Shown here: positions 32,939 through 40,938 of the stretch, piece after piece | Numbering within the stretch: the first letter of the stretch is position 1 | Layout of the letters: every line of letters begins with the position of its first letter | DNA from: Streptomyces actinomycinicus | GTDB lineage: Bacteria; Actinomycetota; Actinomycetes; Streptomycetales; Streptomycetaceae | Direction: 5' to 3' | Assembly (NCBI RefSeq): GCF_016741775.1 | Contig: NZ_JAERRK010000029.1 | Coordinates: 33,023 to 97,022 of the forward strand | Length of the DNA: 64,000 nt | Made by a program: the position numbers and the translations under genes | Notes under the pieces: model-generated | Seen by the model: only the letters and a program-made list of their open reading frames with translations | Database searches by the model: none | What the model was told of the DNA's origin: nothing

Positions 32939-35404
32939 GTGCAATCGCTGCGCGCAACCGACCCGCGCCACATCGGCCCGTACGAGGTCACGCACAGACT
33001 CGGTGCCGGCGGCATGGGCGAGGTCTATCTCGGCCGTTCCCGCAGGGGACTGCGGGTCGCGGTGAAGGTCGTACGGGCCGAGCACGCCGAGGACCGCACC
33101 TTCCGCGCCCGGTTCCGGCACGAGGTGCGGGCCGCGCAGACCGTCGGCGGCGCGGGCACGTACACCGCGCGGGTCGTGGACGCCGACACCGAGGCCGAAC
33201 GCCCCTGGATGGCAACGGAGTTCGTGTCCGGACCGAATCTGCGGGACGCCGTCCTGGACCACGGGGCGCTGCCCGAGCCGGCGGTCCGTGTGCTGGCCGC
33301 CGCGCTCGGCGAGGCGCTGGGCGCCATCCATGCCAGGGGACTGGTGCACCGCGACCTCAAGCCGTCCAACATCCTGCTGGGCGAGGACGGGCCGCGGGTC
33401 ATCGACTTCGGGATCGTCCGCGCCCTGGAGGCCACCTCGCTGACCCGCACCGGCGCGGTCGTCGGGTCGGTCGGCTACGTCTCACCGGAGCAGATCCGCA
33501 ACGGCGGCCAGGTGGGCCCGCCGAGCGACGTCTTCTCCCTCGGCGCGGTCCTCGCCTACGCGTCGGCCGGGCGTGAGCCGTTCGGCGAGGGCCAGGACTC
33601 GGTCGTCCTGCTGCGCATCCTGACCCGCGACTTCGACCTGTCCGGCGTACCGGAGTACGTGCGCCCGCTGGTGACGGCCTGTCTGCGCGAGGACCCGCTG
33701 GAGCGCCCGGTGCCGGCGGAGGTGGTGGCGGGCGCCGGGTTCACCCCGGACACCCTGCGCACCGGCCTCCGCCCCGGCTGGTACGGCCCCGCAGCCACCC
33801 CGGGAACGGCCCCCGCCGACCGCCCAAGCGGCGTCGAGTACTTCGCACCACCCCCCGCGCCCGAGGCCGAGTCCGTGCCCGAGTCCGTGCCCGCGCCACC
33901 GCCCGCCCCTGCCGCGTCCGCCGGCTCCACGCCCACGCCGGTGCAGGCTTCGTCCACCGGCCCCGCCCTCGCCACTGCCGGGTCCGCCGGATCCACGTCC
34001 ACGCCGGCGCAGGCTTCGTCCACCGGCCCCGCCCTCGCCACTGCCGGGTCCGCCGGATCCACGTCCACGCCGGCGCAGGCTTCGTCCACTGGCCCCGCCC
34101 CCGCCCCTGCCGCGTCCGCCGACCCCGCCCCCGGTGCCGTCTCGTCCACCGGCTCCGCGTCCACCCCTGCGCCCGTCCCGTCCGCCACGCCCGCCCCGGC
34201 GTCCGGCGCCGAGGGCACCGTCCCCGTCGTGCGCCGTCTCGGTGCCGTCGCGCCCGGTCGGCGCCGTCTGTTGCAGGCGTTCGCCGGTGGGGCCGTTGCC
34301 GTGGCCGGGGCCGGTGCGGGTGCCTGGCTGTGGCAGCGGGGGACCGGGTCCGAGGGCATCAGCGGCAGTTACCAGATGCCCGGGGAGGCTCCGGGTACGG
34401 GGAAGACCCCGGCCGTCGCCCGGCCCGCCGTGCTGCGCTGGCAGTACGACCTCGGTGGCATCGGCGGTCTGGACGGCGCCTGCTGCGCCCTCTCCCCGGA
34501 CGGTTCCGTCGTCTACGCCGGCACTTCCGACGGCGCCCTGCACGCCATCTCCCGCAACGGCTCCAGGCGCTGGAAGGTCCGGCTCGGCGACGACGTCTCG
34601 ACCCCCGTGGCGACCGCGGACGGCGTGTACTGCGTGGTCGGCTCCGACGCCGACGAGGTGCGCAGACTGACCGCGGTCAGCCTCTCCGGCAGTCCGCGGT
34701 GGACCCGCACCCTCGGCGACCGGGGATACGCCGTGCCGGTGCTGCTCGGCGTCGACCTGCTGGTCTCGGTCGGCGGCACGGACGCGGGCGGCCTGCGCTC
34801 CTACGCCTCCGACGGCAGCACCAAGTGGACCGCGAAGACCCCGGCCGGCCCCACCGGCACACCCCTCGTCTCGGGCGACGCGATCTACACGGGCAGCTTC
34901 GGCGACGCCCTGCTGGCCCTGGACGCGCGGGACGGCTCGCGCACGTGGCAGGTGGCCGCGGGCACCGACGTACGGGCCGTCGCCCTGGCGGGCGGCACCC
35001 TGATCGCCGACACCGCCGGCGTCCGACAGGGATTCCGGGTCACGGACGGACGGCGGCTGTGGCGCAGGGAGGCGTACGCCGCGGCGATGACCGCGGGCGA
35101 TCGTGCGTCGGCCGTCGGCACGGACTCCCGGAGCGTGTACGCCGTCCGGGCGGTCGACGGCTCGGTGGCGTGGACGTACACCGTCGCCGACGACCAGGCC
35201 GATCCGCGCGCGGTGACGGCCGGTGACACCGTGTACGCGCGGGCCGGTGACCGGGTCTGGGCGCTGGACCTGAACGGCAGGAAACGCTGGGGGGCGGCTC
35301 TCGGCCGCGCCGCGCGCGACGACCAGCACACCCCGGTCGTGCGCGGCCGCCGCCTCTACGTCCCCTCGGGCACCGGCATCGCCGCGGTGGACCTGGAGAC
35401 CTAG
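32939..35404 (+). CDS. Serine/threonine protein kinase with PQQ-like beta-propeller sensor
   Basis: This is a PknB-type membrane kinase of 821 aa. The kinase domain (about 15-270) has glycine loop LGAGGMGEVY, Lys43 in VAVKVV, HRDLKPSN with Asp139, and DFG at 156-158. A Pro/Ala/Ser/Thr linker (about 285-430) contains 22-residue repeats. A hydrophobic helix (442-465) is followed by a PQQ-type propeller (about 480-815; DGSVVYAGTSDGALHAI, GRKRWG repeats) that should lie outside the cell and sense a ligand. GTG 32939 is chosen because the frame before it lacks a start. Substrates are unknown. Confidence 0.93.
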   Translation: MQSLRATDPRHIGPYEVTHRLGAGGMGEVYLGRSRRGLRVAVKVVRAEHAEDRTFRARFRHEVRAAQTVGGAGTYTARVVDADTEAERPWMATEFVSGPNLRDAVLDHGALPEPAVRVLAAALGEALGAIHARGLVHRDLKPSNILLGEDGPRVIDFGIVRALEATSLTRTGAVVGSVGYVSPEQIRNGGQVGPPSDVFSLGAVLAYASAGREPFGEGQDSVVLLRILTRDFDLSGVPEYVRPLVTACLREDPLERPVPAEVVAGAGFTPDTLRTGLRPGWYGPAATPGTAPADRPSGVEYFAPPPAPEAESVPESVPAPPPAPAASAGSTPTPVQASSTGPALATAGSAGSTSTPAQASSTGPALATAGSAGSTSTPAQASSTGPAPAPAASADPAPGAVSSTGSASTPAPVPSATPAPASGAEGTVPVVRRLGAVAPGRRRLLQAFAGGAVAVAGAGAGAWLWQRGTGSEGISGSYQMPGEAPGTGKTPAVARPAVLRWQYDLGGIGGLDGACCALSPDGSVVYAGTSDGALHAISRNGSRRWKVRLGDDVSTPVATADGVYCVVGSDADEVRRLTAVSLSGSPRWTRTLGDRGYAVPVLLGVDLLVSVGGTDAGGLRSYASDGSTKWTAKTPAGPTGTPLVSGDAIYTGSFGDALLALDARDGSRTWQVAAGTDVRAVALAGGTLIADTAGVRQGFRVTDGRRLWRREAYAAAMTAGDRASAVGTDSRSVYAVRAVDGSVAWTYTVADDQADPRAVTAGDTVYARAGDRVWALDLNGRKRWGAALGRAARDDQHTPVVRGRRLYVPSGTGIAAVDLET
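33940..34110 (+). repeat. 66-bp in-frame repeats in the kinase linker
   Basis: The DNA for the linker contains two nearly identical 66-bp units starting about 33978 and 34044, and a partly matching unit before them, each encoding SAGSTSTPAQASSTGPALAT plus Ala-Gly. Low divergence suggests recent expansion or strand slippage. Confidence 0.85.
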
Positions 35405-35432
35405 CCGCCCCGACGGCCCGCCCCAGGACGTC

Positions 35433-35492
35433 TCTTTGGATCTTGCCGGGGTCGCAAGGCATCGTCGCCCGGAGCCGGCCTGATCCGAAAGA
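35433..35492. other. Bulged inverted repeat between convergent genes
   Basis: TCTTT-GGATC (35433-35442) can pair with GATCC-G-AAAGA (35482-35492) around a 39-nt loop, in the gap between the kinase and the Lrp-type gene. It may be a bidirectional terminator or a small structured RNA. Confidence 0.4.
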
Positions 35493-35498
35493 AAGGCC

Positions 35499-35780
35499 CT
35501 AGTTGTCGAGGCCGATCGCGAACGCGGCCTCCAGGTCGTGCTGGGAGTAGGTGCGGAAGGCGACGTGCGTGTCGGTGGCCTCCACGCCGGGGATCTTGCT
35601 GATCCGGCCCGGGATGACATCGGCGAGGTCGTCGTGCCGGCCGACCCGGACCATGGCGATCAGGTCGTAGGTGCCGGTGACCGAGAAGACTTCGCTGACA
35701 CTGTCCAGCGCGGCGATCTGCTCCGCGATCTCGGGGATCCGGTCCACGCTGGTCTTGATCAGAACGATCGCGGTGATCAC
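35499..35780 (-). CDS. Stand-alone Lrp/AsnC ligand-binding (RAM) domain protein
   Basis: The 93-residue protein is only the C-terminal sensor part of Lrp/AsnC regulators (DSVSEVFSVTGTYDLIAMVRV, then KIPGVEATDTHVAF), with no helix-turn-helix. Such single-domain proteins bind amino acids and may modulate full-length Lrp partners. GTG 35780 begins MITAIVLIKT. It is 40 nt upstream of the rhomboid stop, on the same strand, so the two may be co-transcribed. Confidence 0.92.
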   Translation of the reverse strand: MITAIVLIKTSVDRIPEIAEQIAALDSVSEVFSVTGTYDLIAMVRVGRHDDLADVIPGRISKIPGVEATDTHVAFRTYSQHDLEAAFAIGLDN

Positions 35781-35820
35781 GGCTGTTTGTCTCCCTCGGT
35801 GACCGGAGCTGGGGCGGCCT

Positions 35821-36618
35821 TCACTCTAGCCCGCCCGTCTCCCGCCACCGCCCCTCCGAGACCGCCCCCGGGCCCTTCCCTTCCCCGTCTCCTCCCACCG
35901 CCCTTGTGAAGCCGCCCTCCGCTCCCCTCCTGTTGCGGTAGCGCACCCACGCGTAGACGAAGCCGAGCCCGAACCCCACCAGGTGCGCGAGATAGGCGAC
36001 CCCGGGCCCGTCGGAGACCCGGCCCGCGGCCAGCCACTGGATCGCCGCCCAGAACGGCAGCACCACCCAGGCCGGGAAGCGCAGCGGCAGGAAGAACAGG
36101 AACGGCAGAAGACTTGTCACGCGGGCGTGGGGGAACAGGTAGAGGAAGGCCCCGAGGACCGCCGAGATCGCCCCGGAGGCGCCGACCAGCGACTGCCCGG
36201 AGGCGGCGTTGGCGGCCGCGTAGCCCAGCAGGGCGAGGTAACCGCAGCCGACGTAGAACAGGGTGAACTCCATCCGGCCCATCCGTTCCTCGGTCATCGC
36301 CCCGAAGACGAAGAGGAAGAGCATGTTGCCGAGCAGATGCACCCAGCTGCCGTGCACGAACAGCGCGGTGGCCGGGGTGAGCGCGGCGTGGGCCGGGTCG
36401 TCGAACAGCTCGGACGGGATCACGCCCCAGTGCCGGAAGTACGCCCGCTGCGCGGCGAGCAGCGCGCTCCCCGAGCCGTACCCGGGAACGAGCCCGGAGG
36501 CGGGGCCGAGGAGGAAGAGCAGAGAGCACAGGACGATGAGGCCGTACGTCACCGGTGCCGGGGTGCCCCGGGCCGCTCTGAGTGTCCTGCCGGCAGCGCT
36601 GCTCCAGGTGCTGATCAT
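35821..36618 (-). CDS. Rhomboid-family intramembrane serine protease
   Basis: The protein (265 aa) has six to seven transmembrane helices. The catalytic serine Ser148 is in GASGA and the catalytic His212 in AYLAHLVGFGLGF; the stabilising HGSWVHLLGNMLFLFVFG motif is at 89-106. The cytoplasmic C-terminus is Gly/Arg-rich. ATG 36618 gives the short N-terminus usual for bacterial rhomboids; a much longer open frame upstream is non-coding. The gene is divergent from the zinc-ribbon gene. Substrates are unknown. Confidence 0.93.
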   Translation of the reverse strand: MISTWSSAAGRTLRAARGTPAPVTYGLIVLCSLLFLLGPASGLVPGYGSGSALLAAQRAYFRHWGVIPSELFDDPAHAALTPATALFVHGSWVHLLGNMLFLFVFGAMTEERMGRMEFTLFYVGCGYLALLGYAAANAASGQSLVGASGAISAVLGAFLYLFPHARVTSLLPFLFFLPLRFPAWVVLPFWAAIQWLAAGRVSDGPGVAYLAHLVGFGLGFVYAWVRYRNRRGAEGGFTRAVGGDGEGKGPGAVSEGRWRETGGLE

Positions 36619-36662
36619 GACTACAGAGCATGACGTAACGGGACGCAAGCTGACAGACCGCC

Positions 36663-36693
36663 TCGCCGCCGCGGACGGACGGGCGGCGAGGAC
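36663..36693. promoter_or_regulatory. Perfect 10-bp inverted repeat in the rhomboid / zinc-ribbon divergent gap
   Basis: CCTCGCCGCC and GGCGGCGAGG flank 11 bp, between two divergent genes. A -10-like TAGGGT at 36707-36712 lies beside it on the + strand. It is a candidate operator. Confidence 0.4.
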
Positions 36694-36783
36694 CCGCCAG
36701 GCCGTAGGGTTACGAGCCACACGCGTCGGGGAGCGGCGCGGACGCACCAGACGACGGACACGAGAAGGAAGCGGACGGTCACG

Positions 36784-37023
36784 ATGACGGTTCCCCTGCC
36801 GACGGCCACGACCCGTTGGCGCTGCACCCTCTGCGGCAATCTGACCCGGTTCGACGTGACCCGCTCGTCGAAGGTGGTCGAGTACGTCCACCTCGACCTG
36901 GCAGGCGAGCCGACGGTGGAGGAGCGCGAGGTGGTCAGTGAGACCATCGAGTCGGTGCGTTGCCGCTGGTGCAACGCGGTGGACCAGGTGGAACTCGTGG
37001 ACAGGCCGGGCAGCGGCTCCTGA
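36784..37023 (+). CDS. Small zinc-ribbon-like protein (79 aa)
   Basis: Two CxxC pairs, CTLCGN near residue 14 and CRWCNA near 60, could bind one Zn ion. The middle is acidic (GEPTVEEREVVSETIES). There is no catalytic site. It resembles conserved actinobacterial proteins of unknown function. ATG 36784 is preceded by GAAGGAAG. The next gene starts 48 nt downstream on the same strand, so they are probably co-transcribed. Confidence 0.88.
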   Translation: MTVPLPTATTRWRCTLCGNLTRFDVTRSSKVVEYVHLDLAGEPTVEEREVVSETIESVRCRWCNAVDQVELVDRPGSGS

Positions 37024-37070
37024 GCGGAGCGGCCCCCGGAGAGGCATTTTTCGGCATTGGGGTGTGACGG

Positions 37071-38414
37071 ATGGTGGAGACCGCAGGCGGGGGGCCGGGC
37101 GACGGCACCGCTGAGGTGCTTGACCGTCCGCTGCCCGACGGCGTGCGCCGACGGGTCGTGCAGATCGTCTCGGACGGCTTCGGCGGGCTGACCGTGACGG
37201 AACTTCCCGCCCAGCTGCGGCAGTACGCCCGCTTCGCCCCCAATCGCCGGGCCAAGTTCGCCGGGAACGCGATGGCGGCGGCGCTCGAGACCGATCCACT
37301 GTTCCGGCAGCGGATCGGGGAGAAGTTCAGAGAGGCGCAACCGGAACTCGCCGGTGCCCTGGACTCCGGCTCGCCGCCCCCGGCCGCGGACCCGCTCGAC
37401 GTGGCGGCCGCGGCCTACGTACTGCGTCCGGCGGGCTGGGTGAAGCTGGTCACCGCGGCCGGCGAGGAGGCCCAGCGTGCGGACGCCGAGCGGGCGGGCG
37501 AGGAGAGCCGGGCCGAGCTGGAGCGGCTCCGCGCCGAGCTGGCCCAGGCCCGCGACCACACCCGCGCCGAGACCGAACGGCTGCGCGTCGAGCTGGAGTC
37601 GGCGAAGAAGGAAGCGGAATCGCTTCACCGGAAGCTGCGCGCCGCGCTCAGCGATGTGAAGCGGGGCGAGGCCGCACTGCGCAAGGCGCAGGGCGAGATC
37701 GACGCCGTGCGGGCCGAGGCGCAGGCGCAGGTGTCGGCGGCGGAGAGCGAGTCCCGCCGGCTCAAGTCCCGCCTGGGCGAGACCGAGGCCGCCCTGGAGG
37801 CCACCCGCAGGGCGGCCCGGGAGGGGCGCAGCGTGGAGGACATGCGGGTGCGGCTGCTGCTCGACACCCTGCTGGACGCCACCCAGGGGCTGCGGCGCGA
37901 ACTCGCCCTGCCTCCGGTGTCGGTGCGTCCGGCCGAGACCGTGGATGCGGTCGAACCGGGACGAATGACCCCGAAGGACATCGCGACGCGCGCCCTGTCC
38001 GAGCACGATCCGGCGATTCTCGACCAGCTCCTGGCGCTGCCGCAGGCGCATCTGGTCGTCGATGGCTACAACGTGACCAAGACCGGCTATCCGCAGATGC
38101 CGCTGGAGAAGCAGCGGCTCAGGCTGCTGGGCCAGCTCTCGGCGCTCGCCGCGCAGACCGGCGCCGAGGTGACCTGCGTCTTCGACGGCGCCGAACTGGC
38201 CGCGCCGGTGCTCCTCGCACCCCCGCGCGGGGTGCGGGTGCTGTTCTCCAAGCCGGGTGTCACGGCCGACGAGCTGATCCGCCAGCTGGTACGGGCGGAG
38301 CCGCCGGGCCGTCCGGTCATCGTCGCCTCCACCGACCGCGAGGTGGCCGACGGGGTCGCCAAGGCGGGTGCCCGACCCGTGGCCTCTGCGGTGCTTCTGA
38401 AGCGACTGTCCTGA
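37071..38414 (+). CDS. NYN-domain (YacP-like) RNA-binding or nuclease protein with coiled coil
   Basis: The 447-residue protein has a helical N-terminal part (1-130), a long charged coiled coil (about 140-265; ERLRAELAQARDHTRAETER), and a C-terminal NYN/PIN-like domain from about 325. Acidic candidates are Asp331 in LVVDGYNVTK, the aspartate in CVFDGAEL and STDREVADG. In Bacillus the YacP/Rae1 relative cleaves mRNA on the ribosome; applying that here is inference. ATG 37071 has no strong Shine-Dalgarno sequence. Confidence 0.88.
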   Translation: MVETAGGGPGDGTAEVLDRPLPDGVRRRVVQIVSDGFGGLTVTELPAQLRQYARFAPNRRAKFAGNAMAAALETDPLFRQRIGEKFREAQPELAGALDSGSPPPAADPLDVAAAAYVLRPAGWVKLVTAAGEEAQRADAERAGEESRAELERLRAELAQARDHTRAETERLRVELESAKKEAESLHRKLRAALSDVKRGEAALRKAQGEIDAVRAEAQAQVSAAESESRRLKSRLGETEAALEATRRAAREGRSVEDMRVRLLLDTLLDATQGLRRELALPPVSVRPAETVDAVEPGRMTPKDIATRALSEHDPAILDQLLALPQAHLVVDGYNVTKTGYPQMPLEKQRLRLLGQLSALAAQTGAEVTCVFDGAELAAPVLLAPPRGVRVLFSKPGVTADELIRQLVRAEPPGRPVIVASTDREVADGVAKAGARPVASAVLLKRLS

Positions 38415-38626
38415 AGGTCCAACGGGCACAGGTAATGCCCGAATTGGTCGTAACGTCACGCAACGTAGGGTCAATCAACTCTCACTGCATGTGAGTTGAG
38501 TGCAAAGAATGCATTGCGTGACGAGGTTTTTTGCTGTGAGGATTTGAACTGATCACAGCCGGGTCACTAGGGTCTGGGCTCGAACCTCCGAACGGGTGAT
38601 CACTCACAAGAAGGAGTTCGTCCTCC
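38415..38626. promoter_or_regulatory. AT-rich leader of the first NlpC/P60 gene, with inverted repeat
   Basis: This 212-bp gap is much richer in A and T than its surroundings. GCTGTGA (38533-38539) and TCACAGC (38553-38559) form a 7-bp inverted repeat 13 bp apart; GGTGATCACTC (38595-38605) adds a GTGATCAC palindrome 20-30 bp before the GTG. It probably carries the promoter and operators; I could not match a riboswitch class. Confidence 0.5.
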
Positions 38627-39658
38627 GTGGCGTCCCACCGTCGACCCAAGCAGCCGAGCCGCACGCGCGTGACCGTGCTCACCACCGCTGCCGCAGCTGC
38701 CGTCGCGCTCAGCGCCAACGCCGCCAACGCCGCACCGAGCGAGAAGCTCGGCAAGGACGAGGTCAAGGCGAAGGTCGACAAGCTCTACGAGCAGGCCGAG
38801 CAGGCGACCGAGAAGTACAACGGCGCCAAGGAGAAGCAGCAGAAGCTGCAGAAGGAAATCTCCACCATCCAGGACGACGTCGCCCGCGGCCAGGAGGAAC
38901 TCAACAAGCTGCGCGACGGCCTGGGTTCACTGGCCACCGCCCAGTACCGGTCCGGCGGCATCGACTCCTCGGTCCAGCTGTTCCTGTCCTCGGACCCCGA
39001 CGACTTCCTCGACAAGGCGTCCACGCTGGACCAGTTGAGCGGTCAGCAGGTCGACGCCCTGAAGAAGATTCAGGACAAACAGCGCGAACTCGCCCAGGAG
39101 CGCGCCGAGGCCACCGAGAAGCTCAAGGACCTCTCGGCCACCCGCACCGAGCTGGGCAACAAGAAGAAGGAAGTCCAGGGCAAGCTCGCCGAGGCGCAGC
39201 GGCTCCTGAACACCCTCACCGCCAAGGAGAAGGCGGAGCTGGCCCAGAAGCAGCAGCGTGCCGACCGCTCCTCCAGCGACCGCGTGGACCTCGGCGACGC
39301 CCCGCCCGCCTCCGGGCGTGCCCAGGCGGCCTTCGCCGCCGCGCAGAGCCAGATCGGCAAGCCGTACGTCTACGGCGCCACCGGCCCCTCCTCCTTCGAC
39401 TGCTCGGGCCTGACCTCCTACGCCTACGCCCAGGCCGGCGTCTCCATCCCGCGCACCTCCGAGGCGCAGGCGAACTACGGCACCCGGATCGGCATGAGCG
39501 ACCTCAAGGTCGGCGACCTGGTCTTCTTCTACGGCGACCTGCACCACGTGGGCCTGTACGCCGGCAACGGCCAGGTGCTGCACGCCCCGCACACCGGTGC
39601 CGTGGTCCGCTACGAGTCGATGAACAACATGCCGTTCCAGTTCGGCGTCCGCGTCTGA
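38627..39658 (+). CDS. Secreted NlpC/P60 peptidoglycan hydrolase (RipA/CwlO-like), first copy
   Basis: This secreted enzyme probably cuts peptide stems of peptidoglycan. The 343 residues comprise a Sec signal ending ANAANA near 35, a long helical coiled-coil region (about 45-215), and a C-terminal NlpC/P60 domain with Cys259 in SFDCSGLTSY, a His in DLHHVGLYAG, and a third polar residue in LHAPHTG. GTG 38627 is preceded by AAGGAG at about 12 nt. It is followed by a terminator and by a paralogue on the same strand. Confidence 0.93.
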   Translation: MASHRRPKQPSRTRVTVLTTAAAAAVALSANAANAAPSEKLGKDEVKAKVDKLYEQAEQATEKYNGAKEKQQKLQKEISTIQDDVARGQEELNKLRDGLGSLATAQYRSGGIDSSVQLFLSSDPDDFLDKASTLDQLSGQQVDALKKIQDKQRELAQERAEATEKLKDLSATRTELGNKKKEVQGKLAEAQRLLNTLTAKEKAELAQKQQRADRSSSDRVDLGDAPPASGRAQAAFAAAQSQIGKPYVYGATGPSSFDCSGLTSYAYAQAGVSIPRTSEAQANYGTRIGMSDLKVGDLVFFYGDLHHVGLYAGNGQVLHAPHTGAVVRYESMNNMPFQFGVRV

Positions 39659-39722
39659 CGCCGCGTACCCGCGGACACGCCGGCGCCCGAACGGGCGAAT
39701 CCCGGTAACCGAAACTGACTCC

Positions 39723-39758
39723 ACGCCCCGCCCATGACCTGCGTCTGCGGCGGGGCGT
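39723..39758. terminator. Terminator between the two NlpC/P60 genes
   Basis: ACGCCCCGCC and GGCGGGGCGT pair around a 16-nt loop. It should separate the two paralogues transcriptionally. Confidence 0.7.
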
Positions 39759-39900
39759 CACTGTGTGTTGCCATCTCGGTCTTTGGCCGTGACCCCTCCG
39801 CGCGGCTACTGTCTGCCGCGTTTCCCCGGCTCCAGGGTCTCCCCGTCCCCGGCGCCGGGGAGACACTCCCTGCAGGCCAGCGGAAGGAACACGGCTTCTC

Positions 39901-40911
39901 GTGGGCTCTCATCGACGCAGCGCACCCTCCGGATCCGACCGGGGCGCCGTCGCCCTGTGCGTACTGTCGGCCGCGGCGGCCGCGCTCGGCGCCGTACCGG
40001 CGCAGGCGACTCCGGGTACCCACACACGCGCCGAGGTGGACCGTCTGTACGAGGAGGCCGAGAAGGCGACGCAGGCCTACGACAAGGCCGACGAGCGGGC
40101 CGGGGTGCTGCGCCGCGAGGTCAGGGACGCGCAGGACCACATCGCGCGGCAGCAGCAGCGCATCAACACCCTGCGGGAGCGGCTGGGTTCGCTGGCCGGC
40201 GCCCAGTACCGGGCCGGCGGCCTGGACCCGGCCGTCGCCCTGCTCTTCGCCGACGACCCGGGCGACTACCTGGACAAGGCCGCCACCCTCGACCGCATCG
40301 GCGCCCGGCAGGCGGTTCAGCTCAGGGAGCTGCAGTCCGCGATGCGCGAACTGGCACAGGAGCGCGCCGAGGCGACCGGCATGCTCGCGGAGCTGGAGCG
40401 CAGCCGCAAGGCCGTGGCCGCCCACAAGCGGACCGTGGAGCGGAAGCTCGCCCGGGCCCGGCAGCTGATCAACGCCCTGCCCGCCACCGAACGCGCCGCC
40501 TACGACCGGGCCTCCCGGGGCAGCCGCGGCGACCTGCCCGAACCAGGCGGTGCCGGCGCCGCCGACGGCCGCACCGCCGCGGCCCTGGCGGCCGTCCGCT
40601 CCGCCCTCGGCCGGCCGTACGTGTGGGGTGCCAACGGCCCCTCCGGGTTCGACTGTTCCGGCCTGATGCAGTGGTCGTACGCGCAGGCCGGCATCCAACT
40701 GCCGCGCACCTCGCAGGAGCAGCGCTTCGCGGGCCGGCAGGTCCCGCTCTCCCAGGCCCGCCCCGGCGACCTGGTCGTCTACCGCTCCGACGCCAGCCAC
40801 GTGGCGATGTACGTCGGCAACGGGCAGGTCATCCACGCGCCCTATCCGGGTGCCCCGGTGCGCTACGACCCGGTCGGGATGATGCCGGTCTCGTCGGTCA
40901 CCCGGCCCTGA
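39901..40911 (+). CDS. Secreted NlpC/P60 peptidoglycan hydrolase, second copy
   Basis: A tandem paralogue of the gene before it (336 aa): signal peptide ending VPAQA near 39, the same coiled-coil layout, and a catalytic domain with Cys252 in GFDCSGLMQW and a His in DASHVAMYVG. Shared segments such as GSLAGAQYRAGG versus GSLATAQYRSGG show duplication, with clear divergence elsewhere, so the pair is old. GTG 39901 follows GGAAGGAA. The downstream lipoprotein begins 28 nt after it, likely in one transcript. Confidence 0.93.
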   Translation: MGSHRRSAPSGSDRGAVALCVLSAAAAALGAVPAQATPGTHTRAEVDRLYEEAEKATQAYDKADERAGVLRREVRDAQDHIARQQQRINTLRERLGSLAGAQYRAGGLDPAVALLFADDPGDYLDKAATLDRIGARQAVQLRELQSAMRELAQERAEATGMLAELERSRKAVAAHKRTVERKLARARQLINALPATERAAYDRASRGSRGDLPEPGGAGAADGRTAAALAAVRSALGRPYVWGANGPSGFDCSGLMQWSYAQAGIQLPRTSQEQRFAGRQVPLSQARPGDLVVYRSDASHVAMYVGNGQVIHAPYPGAPVRYDPVGMMPVSSVTRP

Positions 40912-40938
40912 CGGCGCTCCTCGCCGTACGATCGGGAA

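Noticed and set aside
38533..38559. Classical CRP site (TGTGA-N6-TCACA)
   Set aside because: The arms are 13 bp apart instead of 6, so it does not fit the CRP spacing. It is kept only as an unassigned inverted repeat.
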